The notes under the pieces were generated by a model. It ran no database searches, was not told the origin of the DNA, and saw only the letters and a list, made by a program, of their open reading frames with translations. From the NCBI GenBank assembly GCA_963704025.1, contig CAVPGP010000001.1, positions 930,001-994,000 on the forward strand: DNA of 64,000 nt, read 5' to 3'. Shown here in pieces: positions 1 through 8,630 of the stretch. The translations under genes were made by a program, and so were the position numbers. How positions within the stretch are numbered: position 1 is the stretch's first letter; every line of letters starts with the position of its first letter. This stretch comes from CAVPGP01 sp963704025 (GTDB lineage: Bacteria; Actinomycetota; Thermoleophilia; Gaiellales; Gaiellaceae).

Positions 1-1398
1 TCGCGGACGTGCGCCTTGATCGCCTCGCTCCGGCTGCGCCGTTCGGGCGCTGCCATCTCCAGCGCCTCGTGCAGCGCCTCGGCCTGTCCTGCGATGTCGA
101 ACGGGTTCACGGTCAGCGTCCAGTCCCCGAGCTCCTCGTGCGCGCCCGTGTTCTCGGAGAGCACGAGCACCCCGTCCCGCTCGTTGACGAGCGCGGCCTC
201 CTTCGCGACGAGGTTGAGCCCGTCGAAGATCGCGTTCACGAGCAGGACGTCGAACTGCTTGTACGCGGCGACCGACTCGGGGAAGTCGTCGTGGATCCGC
301 AGGTCGATCGGCAGCCAGCCCTCCTGCAGGAAGCGGTCGTTGACGGATCGTGCCTCGCGCTGAATCGCCGCGAGGTACTCGGCGTACTCGGGGATGTCCT
401 GGCGAGACGGATCGAGCAGCGCCAGCAGCTGGACCCGCCGGTGCATCTCGGGGTGCGCGTCCAGGTAGACGGCGAAGGCCCGGAAGCCGCGGACGACGTT
501 CTTCGACGGATCGGTGCGGTCGACGCGGAGGATCAGCTTCTCGGCGCGGGCCGCCACGAGCGCGCGCTCCTCGGCGAGGACGACCTCGCTCGTCGCCAGC
601 TCGTCGAACTCGCTCGGGTCGACCGAGATCGGATGGGCCGTCACCAGCGTGTGGCCGCCGGCGTGCGAGACGGTCCCCTCCGCGTGGTCGACCTCCGCGC
701 CGAGGAGATCCTCGCACGAGCGGAGGAAGTTGCGGCGCCACCGGTTCGTGTGGAGTCCGACGACGTCGTTGGCGAGCATGCTCTCGTGGATGTCGCGCCG
801 GATCGAGTCGGGCAGCACGTGCCAGGCGTCACTCTCCGGCCACGGGATGTGGACGAAGTGGGTCAGGGTCGCGTCCGGGGCGCGCTCGCGGATGAAACGC
901 GGCGCGAGATAGAGGTGGTAGTCGTGGAGGAAGAGGGCGGCCTCCGGCTCGCGCTCGAGCTCCTCGACCGCCGCGGCGGCGAAGGCCCGATTGACGGCGA
1001 CGTACCCGTCCCGCCACGCGCTGCGCAGCCCGTCGTCGAAGTCCGGCGCGCGCGTCAGCGCCCAGAGGTGGTGCTGGAGGAACCACAGGGTCGGGTTCGA
1101 GATCACGTTGTAGAAGCGGTCGTAGGCCGCCTCGTCGTGGCCGACCAGCCGCAGCCGGTAGCGCGAGCCGTCGGGGGCGGTCTCGTCGATCGGACCGGCG
1201 GCCTCGGCCGCCACGAGCCGGTCCTCGTCGCTCATGGCGCTCGCGATCCACGTCACGTCGTGGTGCGAGACGAGGCTCCGCAGCGCCGTCACGAGCCCGC
1301 CGCCGCCGCGACGGGCGATCTCGCTCCCCTGCGTGGTCGCGACCGTACGAGACGGGCCCGCGGTTCGAGACGACGATCAGCTTCCGGTGCTCCGGCAT
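1..1398 (-). CDS. otsA: Trehalose-6-phosphate synthase (frameshifted near 5' end, cut by window edge)
   Basis: GT20 glycosyltransferase that makes trehalose 6-phosphate from a nucleotide-sugar glucose donor and glucose 6-phosphate in the cytoplasm. The start at 1398 gives MPEHRKLIVVSNRGPVSY, the family N-terminus. About 20 codons in, the frame is lost: from roughly 1340 down, the homologous protein continues one base over with ARRGGGGLVTALRSL, WFLQHHLWAL and FVHIPWPESDAWHVLP, and reaches the window edge at EAIKAHVR. One extra base between about 1321 and 1345 explains the break, so this is probably a sequencing error or a recent mutation. Only the last residues are missing at the left edge. 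It lies 48 bp downstream of treT, probably in one operon. No otsB phosphatase is visible. Confidence 0.87.
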
Positions 1399-1446
1399 CC
1401 CGACTGAGCCTATCCCCGGCGGCCGGGATGGAAGCGAGCGCGCCGG

Positions 1447-2730
1447 TCAGCGGGAGGCTGCGACTGTCGCCACCTCGGCGCCGGCCGTGTCGTTCCCCTC
1501 CAGCCGGTTGAAGAGGACGAGCCAGTCCCGGAGGAGCCGCGGCGTCAGGAAATGCCGCCGCACGTGCTCCTTGCCGCGCAGCGCCCGCTCGCGGGCCGAC
1601 CCCGGCTCGGCCAGGATCTCGATGCACGCCGCGGCCGCCTCCTCGGGCGTCGAGACGAGCCAGCCGGTCTGGCCGTCCTCGATCTGCGCGACGATCCCGC
1701 CCACCTTCCCGGCAACGGTCGGGCGCGACTTCCAGAGAGACTCGGTCACCGTCAGGCCGAACCCCTCCTTGATCGACTTCTGGATGACGGCCTCGGACCG
1801 GACCTGGAAGGCGTTCACCTCGATCCCGCCGACGTTGTTCAGGTTGGAGAGGATGAAGATGTCCGGGTCACCGGCCGCGTGCTCGACGGTCAGGTTGTAG
1901 TAGTCCCAGCCTTCGGGGTCGTCGTGCGCCATCGAGCCGACCAGGGCGAGCTGCACCTCGGGGAATCTCTCCTTGACGCTGCGGTACGCGTCGATGACGC
2001 CGAGCGGGTCCTTCCACGGGTCGAAGCGGGAGACCTGCACCAGCAGCGGCCTGTTCACGTCGATCCCGAACTGGTCGACGATGTACGAGGCGTCCTCGCC
2101 CGAGAGCGCCATGTTCTTGGGCGTCAGCGGATCGATCGCCGGCGGCCAGATGTAGCACTCGGGCAGCCCGCTCTCCCGCGGCACGTACTCGCGCATGTGG
2201 AAGATGGCGGCGTCGTAGCGGCCGATGGAGGGAAGCAGGACGTCGAAGACCTCGCGGTTCGGCGTCGAGAAGTCGATGTGCCCGCGCCAGATCCAGTGCG
2301 GCTTCGAGGCCGGGAAGTGGTCGATCATCCCCACCGGCTGCGGGTCGTGGACGATCACGAAGTCGTACTCGTTCGGATCGATCTCGTCCGCGTTCAGTTC
2401 CTGGTAGCGGCGAAAGGTGTCGACCTGTGCGGCGGTCAGCCCCTGCGGGTTGCCCTGGATGCCGTTGTGGATCGTCTTCGTGACGTCGAAGAACTCGTCG
2501 GCGCCCTTGATGATCCGCCACTCGACGTCCAGCCCGGCGTCTGCCATCAGCGGCACGAGCGTGTAGTTGATCTCGGCCACGCCGCCGCCGAACGCGGTCG
2601 CGGACAGATGCACGACGCGCTTGCCGGCGAGCGGCTCCGCGAGCCGTCTGATCTCCTCCATCAGGCCACGGGAGACGATCGTTGCATAGTCGCCGAGCGA
2701 CTTGTGGCCGACGTTGACGAGCTGGAGCAC
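1447..2730 (-). CDS. treT: Trehalose synthase, TreT-type GT4 glycosyltransferase
   Basis: 427-residue GT4-family enzyme resembling TreT, which joins NDP-glucose and glucose to form trehalose directly. Characteristic parts are the N-terminal glycine loop (FGGGVAEINYTLVPLM), WRIIKGADEFFDVTK with HNGIQG, the donor-site region VSRFDPWKDPLGVI, and the C-terminal QKSIKEGFGLTVTESLWK stretch typical of GT4 nucleotide binding. The start codon is GTG at 2730. It follows the anti-sigma gene by 19 bp and precedes otsA, so both trehalose routes look co-transcribed with a stress-response protease and an anti-sigma kinase. This suggests osmotic or desiccation control (inference). Family assignment is firm; the exact donor sugar is not visible. 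Confidence 0.9.
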   Translation of the reverse strand: MLQLVNVGHKSLGDYATIVSRGLMEEIRRLAEPLAGKRVVHLSATAFGGGVAEINYTLVPLMADAGLDVEWRIIKGADEFFDVTKTIHNGIQGNPQGLTAAQVDTFRRYQELNADEIDPNEYDFVIVHDPQPVGMIDHFPASKPHWIWRGHIDFSTPNREVFDVLLPSIGRYDAAIFHMREYVPRESGLPECYIWPPAIDPLTPKNMALSGEDASYIVDQFGIDVNRPLLVQVSRFDPWKDPLGVIDAYRSVKERFPEVQLALVGSMAHDDPEGWDYYNLTVEHAAGDPDIFILSNLNNVGGIEVNAFQVRSEAVIQKSIKEGFGLTVTESLWKSRPTVAGKVGGIVAQIEDGQTGWLVSTPEEAAAACIEILAEPGSARERALRGKEHVRRHFLTPRLLRDWLVLFNRLEGNDTAGAEVATVAASR

Positions 2731-2749
2731 GCCCGCGGAGAATAGTGCG

Positions 2750-3187
2750 TCAGTCGGCGGTCAGGAACTTCACGAACCGGAGCCGCGAGCCTCGCCCGTC
2801 CGCGCGGGGACCGATCTCGAGCTCGTCCGTGAGGGCGCGGATGATCACGATTCCGAGCCCGCCCTCCGAGAGCTCGTCCGCCTCCGTGGCGCCGGCCGTG
2901 CCCGGGACGAACCCCTCGCCGTCATCGACCACCTCGACGACGAGCCTGTCCGGGTGGAGCTCGTAGACGATCTCGACCCGGCCGTCGTCGCCGCCGTACG
3001 CGTGCCGGACCGAGTTCGTGCACGCCTCGGTGATGGCGAGCTTGAGGTCGCCGAGCTCGTCCTCGGTCAGCTGCCGGACGCGCGCGAGCCCCGTCAGAGC
3101 GAGGCGACCCAGCGTGATGTACTCGGCCCTCGCCGGGATCGTCAGCTGGATCGCCTGCGGACCGCCGCTAGTCGGCGCAGCGTCCAT
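2750..3187 (-). CDS. Anti-sigma factor, RsbW/SpoIIAB-type serine kinase
   Basis: 145-residue GHKL ATPase of the HATPase_c_2 class, which in this family binds an alternative sigma factor and phosphorylates an anti-anti-sigma partner. Visible motifs are the N-box (ITEACTNSVRHAY, about residues 57-69), the G1 box (DDGEGFVP) and the G2 region (SEGGLGIVIIRALTDE). I chose the ATG at 3187 because a GGAGG lies 8 nt upstream; an in-frame ATG at 3247 has a weaker ribosome site and would add 20 residues. The conceptual frame runs on from htrA only because of a base missing in htrA, so the two are separate genes. No sigma partner is encoded nearby. Confidence 0.82.
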   Translation of the reverse strand: MDAAPTSGGPQAIQLTIPARAEYITLGRLALTGLARVRQLTEDELGDLKLAITEACTNSVRHAYGGDDGRVEIVYELHPDRLVVEVVDDGEGFVPGTAGATEADELSEGGLGIVIIRALTDELEIGPRADGRGSRLRFVKFLTAD

Positions 3188-3305
3188 GCTCACGTCCTCC
3201 ACGCCGAATTCACGAGTCAACCCTTCGCCATCCTGCCGAAACCGCATCTCGACCCGCCCCTCTCGAGGTCTCGATTCCCGGTTTCGGCCGAACCCTAAAC
3301 CGGCT

Positions 3306-4534
3306 TCAGGACGGCCGCTCGTCCAGCCGCAGCGCGACCGTCGTGTGCCGGCCGCCGCGAACGATCTCGATCGTCGCCGTCTGCCCGGGACGAGCCGGCC
3401 GCTGACGATCCGCACGAGGTCGCCCGAGCTCTGCACCGGGATCCCGTCGATCGCCACGATCACGTCGCCGCCGCCCCGGACCGTCTCGCCGTTCAGCAGC
3501 ACGTCGCGGCTGCCCGCGCGGAGGCCGGCGCGCTCTGCTGCGGTGCCGGGTTGGACGACGTCGATCAGCGCACCGTGGTCGACGCCGTAACCGAACCTCT
3601 TCGCGATCGCGGGGGTCAAGTCCTCCGTGCGAACGCCCAGGTAGGCGTACACGACACGGCCGTTCGCGAGCAACTGCTGCATGGAGCGCTTGGCCGAGTT
3701 GACCGGCACGGCGAAGCCGACCCCCTCGAAGCCGCTCTGCGTCTGGCCGGTGCGGATCTGGGCGTTGATCCCGATCACACGGCCGCGCGCGTCGAAGAGC
3801 GGCCCGCCCGAGTTGCCGTGCGTGATCGGCGCGTCCGTCTGGATCGCGTCGACCACGTCGTAGCGTGAGGTCAGCGAGTCGATGGGGCGCGTGGCGGAGA
3901 CGACGCCCACGGTGAGCGAGCCCTCGTTGCCGAACGGCGTCCCGATCGCCGCGACGGGCTCGCCGACGACCACTGCAGACGAGTCGCCGAGCGGCACCGG
4001 GGCGAGCGCGTGCGCCTTCGGGTCGACGCGGATGACGCCGACGTCGTCGAAGAGGTCGTAGCCGACCACCTCGGCGGGAACACGGTCGCCGTCGTGGAAC
4101 TCGACGTAGACCTCCTTCGCCACGTCAGGCGCCGGGGGCGACTGCTCCGAGGAGCTGCTGACCTCGGCGGCGTCCGTGATCACGTGCGCGCTCGTCAGGA
4201 TGACGCCGCCGGCCGAGACGACGAAGCCGGTGCCCTGCGCCTCGCGGGCGTTCGCGTCGGTGGACGGGTCGAAGAACGAGTAGAGCGTGACGACCCCGGG
4301 CACCCGCGTCGCGTAGATCCGCGCCGGGTCGAAGCTGCTGCCGGAGAGGGGCCTCGCCGCTGCACGCGCCGCACCGGCCGCCGACACCGGGCTTGCGTCG
4401 GGGGCCGTCTGGACGACGACGGTCGTCTTCGTGCCTCCGTCGAGCCAGCCGGTGCCCTGTCCGAGCGCGACCGCCAGCACCGCGCCGAGGCAGGCAGCGG
4501 TGAGGGAGACGGCGACGAGCGGGCCCTGGCGCAT
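3306..4534 (-). CDS. HtrA/DegP-like serine protease with PDZ domain (1-bp frameshift near C-terminus)
   Basis: Membrane-anchored trypsin-like protease: an N-terminal transmembrane segment (residues about 5-25), an S1 domain with the triad His in LTSAHVITD, Asp in DDVGVIRVD and Ser in THGNSGGPLF, then one PDZ domain (AYLGVRTEDLTP onward). Expected role is extracytoplasmic protein quality control. Near 3384-3390 a base is missing in a CCCGGG run. Restoring it gives a normal PDZ end (GQTATIEIVRGGRHTTVALR) and a stop at 3306. As it stands the frame reads into the anti-sigma gene. The start ATG 4534 follows the homologous N-terminus; an ATG at 4576 is also in frame. It sits downstream of a two-component pair, which may regulate it. 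Confidence 0.85.
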
Positions 4535-4588
4535 CTCGACCCACTGTAGCCGCGACGCGGGCCTGCGCCTTTTCACGGGAAAACGCCC

Positions 4589-5989
4589 CTACTGCAGCAC
4601 GGGCTCCCGCCGCTGCCAGGCGGCCGCTCCGGCGGGCAGCACGAGTCTGAACACCGTCCCCTCGGGGCCCGACTCGAGCTCCAGCGTGCCGCCCATCAGG
4701 TCTGCGAGCTCCCTCGCGATCGCGAGCCCGAGGCCGCTGCCCGAGGCGCGGGAGCCTTCGAGACGGAAGAAGCGCTCGAAAACGTGCTCCTGCGCCTCGG
4801 GAGGAATCGACGGGCCGCCGTTCTCCACCTCGAGCCTCGGTGCGATCCCGTCCGAGGAGGCGCGCACCACGATCTTCGTCCCCGGAGGCGTGTGCCGGAT
4901 CGCGTTCTCGACGAGCGCCCGGCCGATCTGCAGCACGCGCTCCTCGTCCCCCAGGGCGGGCACCTCGCCGTCGATCACGGCCGCGAGCAGGTGATCCGTG
5001 ACCCGCGAGGCGGGGCCGAACTCCTCGACCAGGGTCTCGGCGACGTGCGAGAGGTCGACGCGGTCGACGTCCATCCGGATTGCGCCGGCGTCGAGCCGGG
5101 AGAGGTCGAGGAGATCGGTGGCGAGCTTCGTCAGCCGGGAGACCTGCTCCCGCATCTGCTGCAGGAACTCCAGCCGCGTCGCGTCGTCGAGCTCCTCGTC
5201 GAGCAGCAGCTCGAGGAAGCCGGAGAGCGAGAAGAGCGGCGTCCGCAGCTCGTGCGACGCGTTGGCGATGAACTCTCCCCGGGCCCGGTCGAAGTTCGAG
5301 AGCTGGACGCGCATGCGGTCCATGGCCGCGGCGACCTGTCCGACCTCGTCCATGGTCTCGGGGAGCACCGGCTCGTCGAGATTGCCCGCGGCGATCCGAT
5401 CCGCCGCGCGCTCGAGCCGGCGCAGCCGCCGCGCGAAGATCCGCGCGAGGCCGAAGCCGACCGCGACAGACACGACCAGCGCCAGCAAGGCTGCGAGCAG
5501 CATGCGCTTCCGCACGACGCTGACGTTCCGGAGCGTGTCCCCGAGGCTCGAGCCGACGAGCAGGATGGCACCCGTCCGCAGGGGTACGGCGACCTCCGCG
5601 ACCCGAGTGCCCCGGTTGACCGTACCGCGCTGGACCCGGTCGAACCGTGCCGCGGCGAGCGCGATCCGATCGCTCTTCAGGCCACGGAAGTTCCCCGAGT
5701 CGCCGTAGATGTCGAGCTCTCCCGCGCCCGCCGGCACCAGGATCGAGACCCGGGTGGACGGGAAGACCGCGGCGATGTCCTCCGCGTCGCTCGGCCAGGA
5801 GGAGGAATCCGCCGGGTCGATCAGGCCAACCGCGATGTGGGCGTTGCGCTCGAGCAGGTCGAGGCGGTCGCGGATCAGCGAGTCCTGCAGCGGCGGGACC
5901 ACCACGAGATAGACGATCGCCATTGCGCTCGCGACCACGAGCAGCAGCGCCAGCGTGAGTTGTGCCCCGACGCTGCGAAACGGGTTCAT
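4589..5989 (-). CDS. Two-component sensor histidine kinase
   Basis: 466-residue membrane sensor. It has an N-terminal transmembrane segment (about 10-30), an extracytoplasmic domain to about 155, a second transmembrane segment (LAALLALVVSVAVGFGLARIF), HAMP, HisKA with the phospho-acceptor in NASHELRTPLFSLSGF, and HATPase_c with VENAIRHTPPG (N box) and ASGSGLGLAIARELADLMGG. It overlaps the preceding response regulator by 4 bp (ATGA), so translation is coupled. The signal is unknown; the downstream htrA and anti-sigma genes make an envelope-stress role reasonable (inference). Confidence 0.92.
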   Translation of the reverse strand: MNPFRSVGAQLTLALLLVVASAMAIVYLVVVPPLQDSLIRDRLDLLERNAHIAVGLIDPADSSSWPSDAEDIAAVFPSTRVSILVPAGAGELDIYGDSGNFRGLKSDRIALAAARFDRVQRGTVNRGTRVAEVAVPLRTGAILLVGSSLGDTLRNVSVVRKRMLLAALLALVVSVAVGFGLARIFARRLRRLERAADRIAAGNLDEPVLPETMDEVGQVAAAMDRMRVQLSNFDRARGEFIANASHELRTPLFSLSGFLELLLDEELDDATRLEFLQQMREQVSRLTKLATDLLDLSRLDAGAIRMDVDRVDLSHVAETLVEEFGPASRVTDHLLAAVIDGEVPALGDEERVLQIGRALVENAIRHTPPGTKIVVRASSDGIAPRLEVENGGPSIPPEAQEHVFERFFRLEGSRASGSGLGLAIARELADLMGGTLELESGPEGTVFRLVLPAGAAAWQRREPVLQ

Positions 5990-6684
5990 CGGTCGCGGAA
6001 GCGGTACCCCACGCCGCGGACGGTGAAAATGTACTCCGGCTCGCGCGGCTCCTGCTCGAGCTTCTCACGCAGATGGCGGACGTGGACGTCGATGGTGCGG
6101 GGGTCGCGGTAGTCGGCGTCGCCCCACAGGGACTCGAGCAGCATCCGGCGGCTGAAGACGCGTCCCGGCGAGGCCGCGAGCGTGCGCAGGAGCTCGAACT
6201 CGACGTACGTCAGCTGCACGGGCTTGCCATGCACGGACACCTGGCGCCGCCCGATGTCGAGCGCGAGCCCCCCGGACTCGATCAGCTCGTCCTCCGGCCC
6301 GGGACGCGCGATCGCCGCGCGGCGCAGCAGCGCGCGCACGCGGCTGCGGAACTCCCGGATCGAGAACGGCTTGGTGATGTAGTCGTCGGCGCCCAGCTCG
6401 AGGCCGAGCACCTTGTCCAGCTCGTCGTCGCGGGCCGTCAGCATGATGATCGGCACCGTCGAGCGGGCCCGGAGCTGCTTACAGACCTCGATCCCGTCCA
6501 GCTTCGGGAGCATGATGTCCAGCACCACGAGATCGACGTCGTTGTCGTCGAAGCGCGCGAGCGCCTCTTCCCCGTCCCAGGCCTGGACGACATGGAAGCC
6601 GTCCCGCTCGAGCGGATAGGTCAGGAGCTTCTGAATGCTCTCCTCGTCGTCGACGAGCAGGATGGTGGAAGGGGAATCGCTCAT
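5986..6684 (-). CDS. OmpR-family response regulator
   Basis: 232 residues: receiver domain with the acidic pair in LLVDDEES, phospho-Asp in LVVLDIMLPKLDG, Thr in MLTARDD and Lys in DDYITKPFS, then a winged-helix trans_reg_C domain (LTYVEFELLRTLAASPGRVFSR, ending RTIDVHVRHLREKLE and FTVRGVGYRF). Partner of the histidine kinase that follows with a 4-bp overlap. It is the first gene of a minus-strand series that continues through htrA, the anti-sigma gene, treT and otsA, so it may control all of them. Confidence 0.93.
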   Translation of the reverse strand: MSDSPSTILLVDDEESIQKLLTYPLERDGFHVVQAWDGEEALARFDDNDVDLVVLDIMLPKLDGIEVCKQLRARSTVPIIMLTARDDELDKVLGLELGADDYITKPFSIREFRSRVRALLRRAAIARPGPEDELIESGGLALDIGRRQVSVHGKPVQLTYVEFELLRTLAASPGRVFSRRMLLESLWGDADYRDPRTIDVHVRHLREKLEQEPREPEYIFTVRGVGYRFRDR

Positions 6685-6730
6685 CGTCGGCGCCTGCCGT
6701 AGGACACCGGCCCGTCGGTCGACCGAGTCT

Positions 6731-6737
6731 TACTATA
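6731..6737. promoter_or_regulatory. Possible shared -10 region of a divergent promoter
   Basis: In the 62-bp gap between divergent genes starting at 6684 and 6747, TACTAT on the plus strand and TATAGT on the minus strand overlap and each resembles a -10 hexamer. A plus-strand transcript from here would start about 4 nt before the ATG at 6747, nearly leaderless. I see no convincing -35 hexamer either way, so this is tentative. Confidence 0.3.
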
Positions 6738-6746
6738 GCCAGCGCT

Positions 6747-8630
6747 ATGGCGGCCTCCCCTGACCGGCGCAGGCCGCGGCGCGGCTCGCTCGAGCGCCCG
6801 GTCAACGCGCGGCTGTACCGCGGAACCTGGCTCCTCGTGGGTCTGCCGCTGCTGCTGGCCGCGTTCAGCGTCTCGCGGCCCGGCGTCCTACCGCAATCGC
6901 AGCTGCCACCCGCGTTCGACGCCGCGACAGCCACCGATCTCGCCGGCCAGCTCGCCCGCGACTACCCGGACCGCTCGCCGGGCTCGGCGGGCGCGAGCAA
7001 CGCCGCCCGGTGGGTGCGCGAGCAGCTCGGCTCGTTCGGGCTCGACGTCTCCGACGACGCCTTCGACGCGAAGATCCCCGGCCGCGGCACCGCTCGGCTG
7101 CACAACCTGACCGCGGTCGTTCCCGGTCCTTCGCCCGCCATCGTCGTCATGGCCCACCGCGACGACGACGGCTCCGGAGCCGGCGCGAACGAGAATGCGA
7201 GCGGCACGGCCGCGCTGATCGAGCTGGCGCGCCTCTACGCGACGCCGACGGCGGTCGGGGGTGGAGGCGCACCGGTCACGACCGCCCACCGCATCGTCTT
7301 CCTGTCGACGGACGGCGGCGCATTCGGGGGCATCGGCGCGGCGCGGTTCCTCGACCGGTCGCCGTACCGCGACAGCGTCGCGGCGACGCTCAACCTCGAC
7401 GCCGTCGCCGGTCACGCCAAGCCGCGCCTGGAGATCGCCGGCGACGAGCCTCGCTCACCGGCCGCAAGCCTCGTCGGCACGGCCGCCCAGCGGCTGCGCG
7501 AGCAGACCTCCGAGCTCCCGGAGCGGGTCAGCGCGGGAGGGCAGCTCGTCGATCTCGCGTTCCCGTTCACCCTCTACGAGCAGGGTCCGTTCGTCGCCCG
7601 AGGCATCCCGGCCGTGACGATCACCACGGCGGGCTCGCGGCCGCCGACCGCGTTCCTCGACCGTCCCGAGGCGCTCGACCAGCAGACGCTCGGTGCGATC
7701 GGGACCGCCTCGCAGCAGCTGCTCGCATCGCTCGACCAGGGGCTCGAGCTCGCCCAGGGGACGACGACCTACGTCTATCTCGGCGAGCGGATCGTGCGCG
7801 GCTGGACGATCGAGCTCGTCCTCTTCGCGGTGCTGCTGCCGTTCGTCGTCACAGCCGTGGATCTCTACGCACGCTGCCGGCGGCGGCGGCTCGCCCTGAC
7901 GGCCGCTGCGCGCGCGCTACGCAGCCGGCTCGCCTTCTGGCTCTTCGCGGTCGGGCTCTTCTGGGTTTTCTCGCAGCTGGGGGCATTCCCGGGCGGCGAG
8001 CCGCGGCCGCCTAACCCCTCGTCCGTCGACTGGCCCGTCGCCTCCCTCGCGATCCTCGGCGTGCTCCTGCTGCTCGCGTGGCTTGTGCCGCGCGACCGGC
8101 TGGTGCCCCGGCGGCCGGCCACGCAGGAGGAGGAGCTCGCCGGACACACCGCAGCCCTTCTCGGGCTCGTCGTCGTCGGCCTGCTGGTCGCCTCGACGAA
8201 CCCCTTCGCGCTCATCTTCGTGCTGCCGTCCCTGCACGCCTGGCTCTGGCTTCCGCAGCTGCACGGCCGGTCGCCGGCCGTCCGCTTCCTCGTCTTCGCC
8301 GCCGGGCTCTTTGGTCCGGCGATCCTGCTCTGGTCGTTCGCCGTCCGGTTCGGGCTCGGGCTCGACGCTCCGTGGTACGTGCTGCAGCTGATCTCGATCG
8401 GCTACGTCCGCCCCCTCGTGCTGCCGATCGCGGCTGTCTGGCTGGGCGCGGCGGCACAGCTGCTGGCACTCGCCGCCGGGCGGTACGCCGCCTATCCGGA
8501 TGTCTCCGAGCGTCCGCGCCTCGGACCGATCCGGCGCCTCGTCCGACGGCTGCTGGTGGTCACGTCGGGGCGCCGCAGCACGACGACGCAGCGCCGCGGC
8601 ACGACACGGCGCCGCGCCTACGGAGGCTGA
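6747..8630 (+). CDS. M28-like membrane protein with degenerate metallopeptidase domain
   Basis: 627 residues. After a short basic N-terminus and one transmembrane helix (about 28-46) comes an extracytoplasmic domain with the M28 aminopeptidase fold signature: VVMAHRDDDGSGAGANENAS at about 132 and a large repeat of family motifs to about 340. It is followed by about seven transmembrane helices and a basic tail. The family's metal ligands are only partly kept: the first HxD is present, but the Glu-Glu pair usually following the FxxxDGEE motif reads STDGGAFGGIG. Catalysis is therefore doubtful. It stands alone between divergent and convergent neighbours. Function unknown. Confidence 0.75.
   Translation: MAASPDRRRPRRGSLERPVNARLYRGTWLLVGLPLLLAAFSVSRPGVLPQSQLPPAFDAATATDLAGQLARDYPDRSPGSAGASNAARWVREQLGSFGLDVSDDAFDAKIPGRGTARLHNLTAVVPGPSPAIVVMAHRDDDGSGAGANENASGTAALIELARLYATPTAVGGGGAPVTTAHRIVFLSTDGGAFGGIGAARFLDRSPYRDSVAATLNLDAVAGHAKPRLEIAGDEPRSPAASLVGTAAQRLREQTSELPERVSAGGQLVDLAFPFTLYEQGPFVARGIPAVTITTAGSRPPTAFLDRPEALDQQTLGAIGTASQQLLASLDQGLELAQGTTTYVYLGERIVRGWTIELVLFAVLLPFVVTAVDLYARCRRRRLALTAAARALRSRLAFWLFAVGLFWVFSQLGAFPGGEPRPPNPSSVDWPVASLAILGVLLLLAWLVPRDRLVPRRPATQEEELAGHTAALLGLVVVGLLVASTNPFALIFVLPSLHAWLWLPQLHGRSPAVRFLVFAAGLFGPAILLWSFAVRFGLGLDAPWYVLQLISIGYVRPLVLPIAAVWLGAAAQLLALAAGRYAAYPDVSERPRLGPIRRLVRRLLVVTSGRRSTTTQRRGTTRRRAYGG

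Noticed and set aside
2750..4576. Protease-anti-sigma fusion protein
   Set aside because: Explained by one missing base in a CCCGGG run; both halves are complete single-domain proteins in separate frames.
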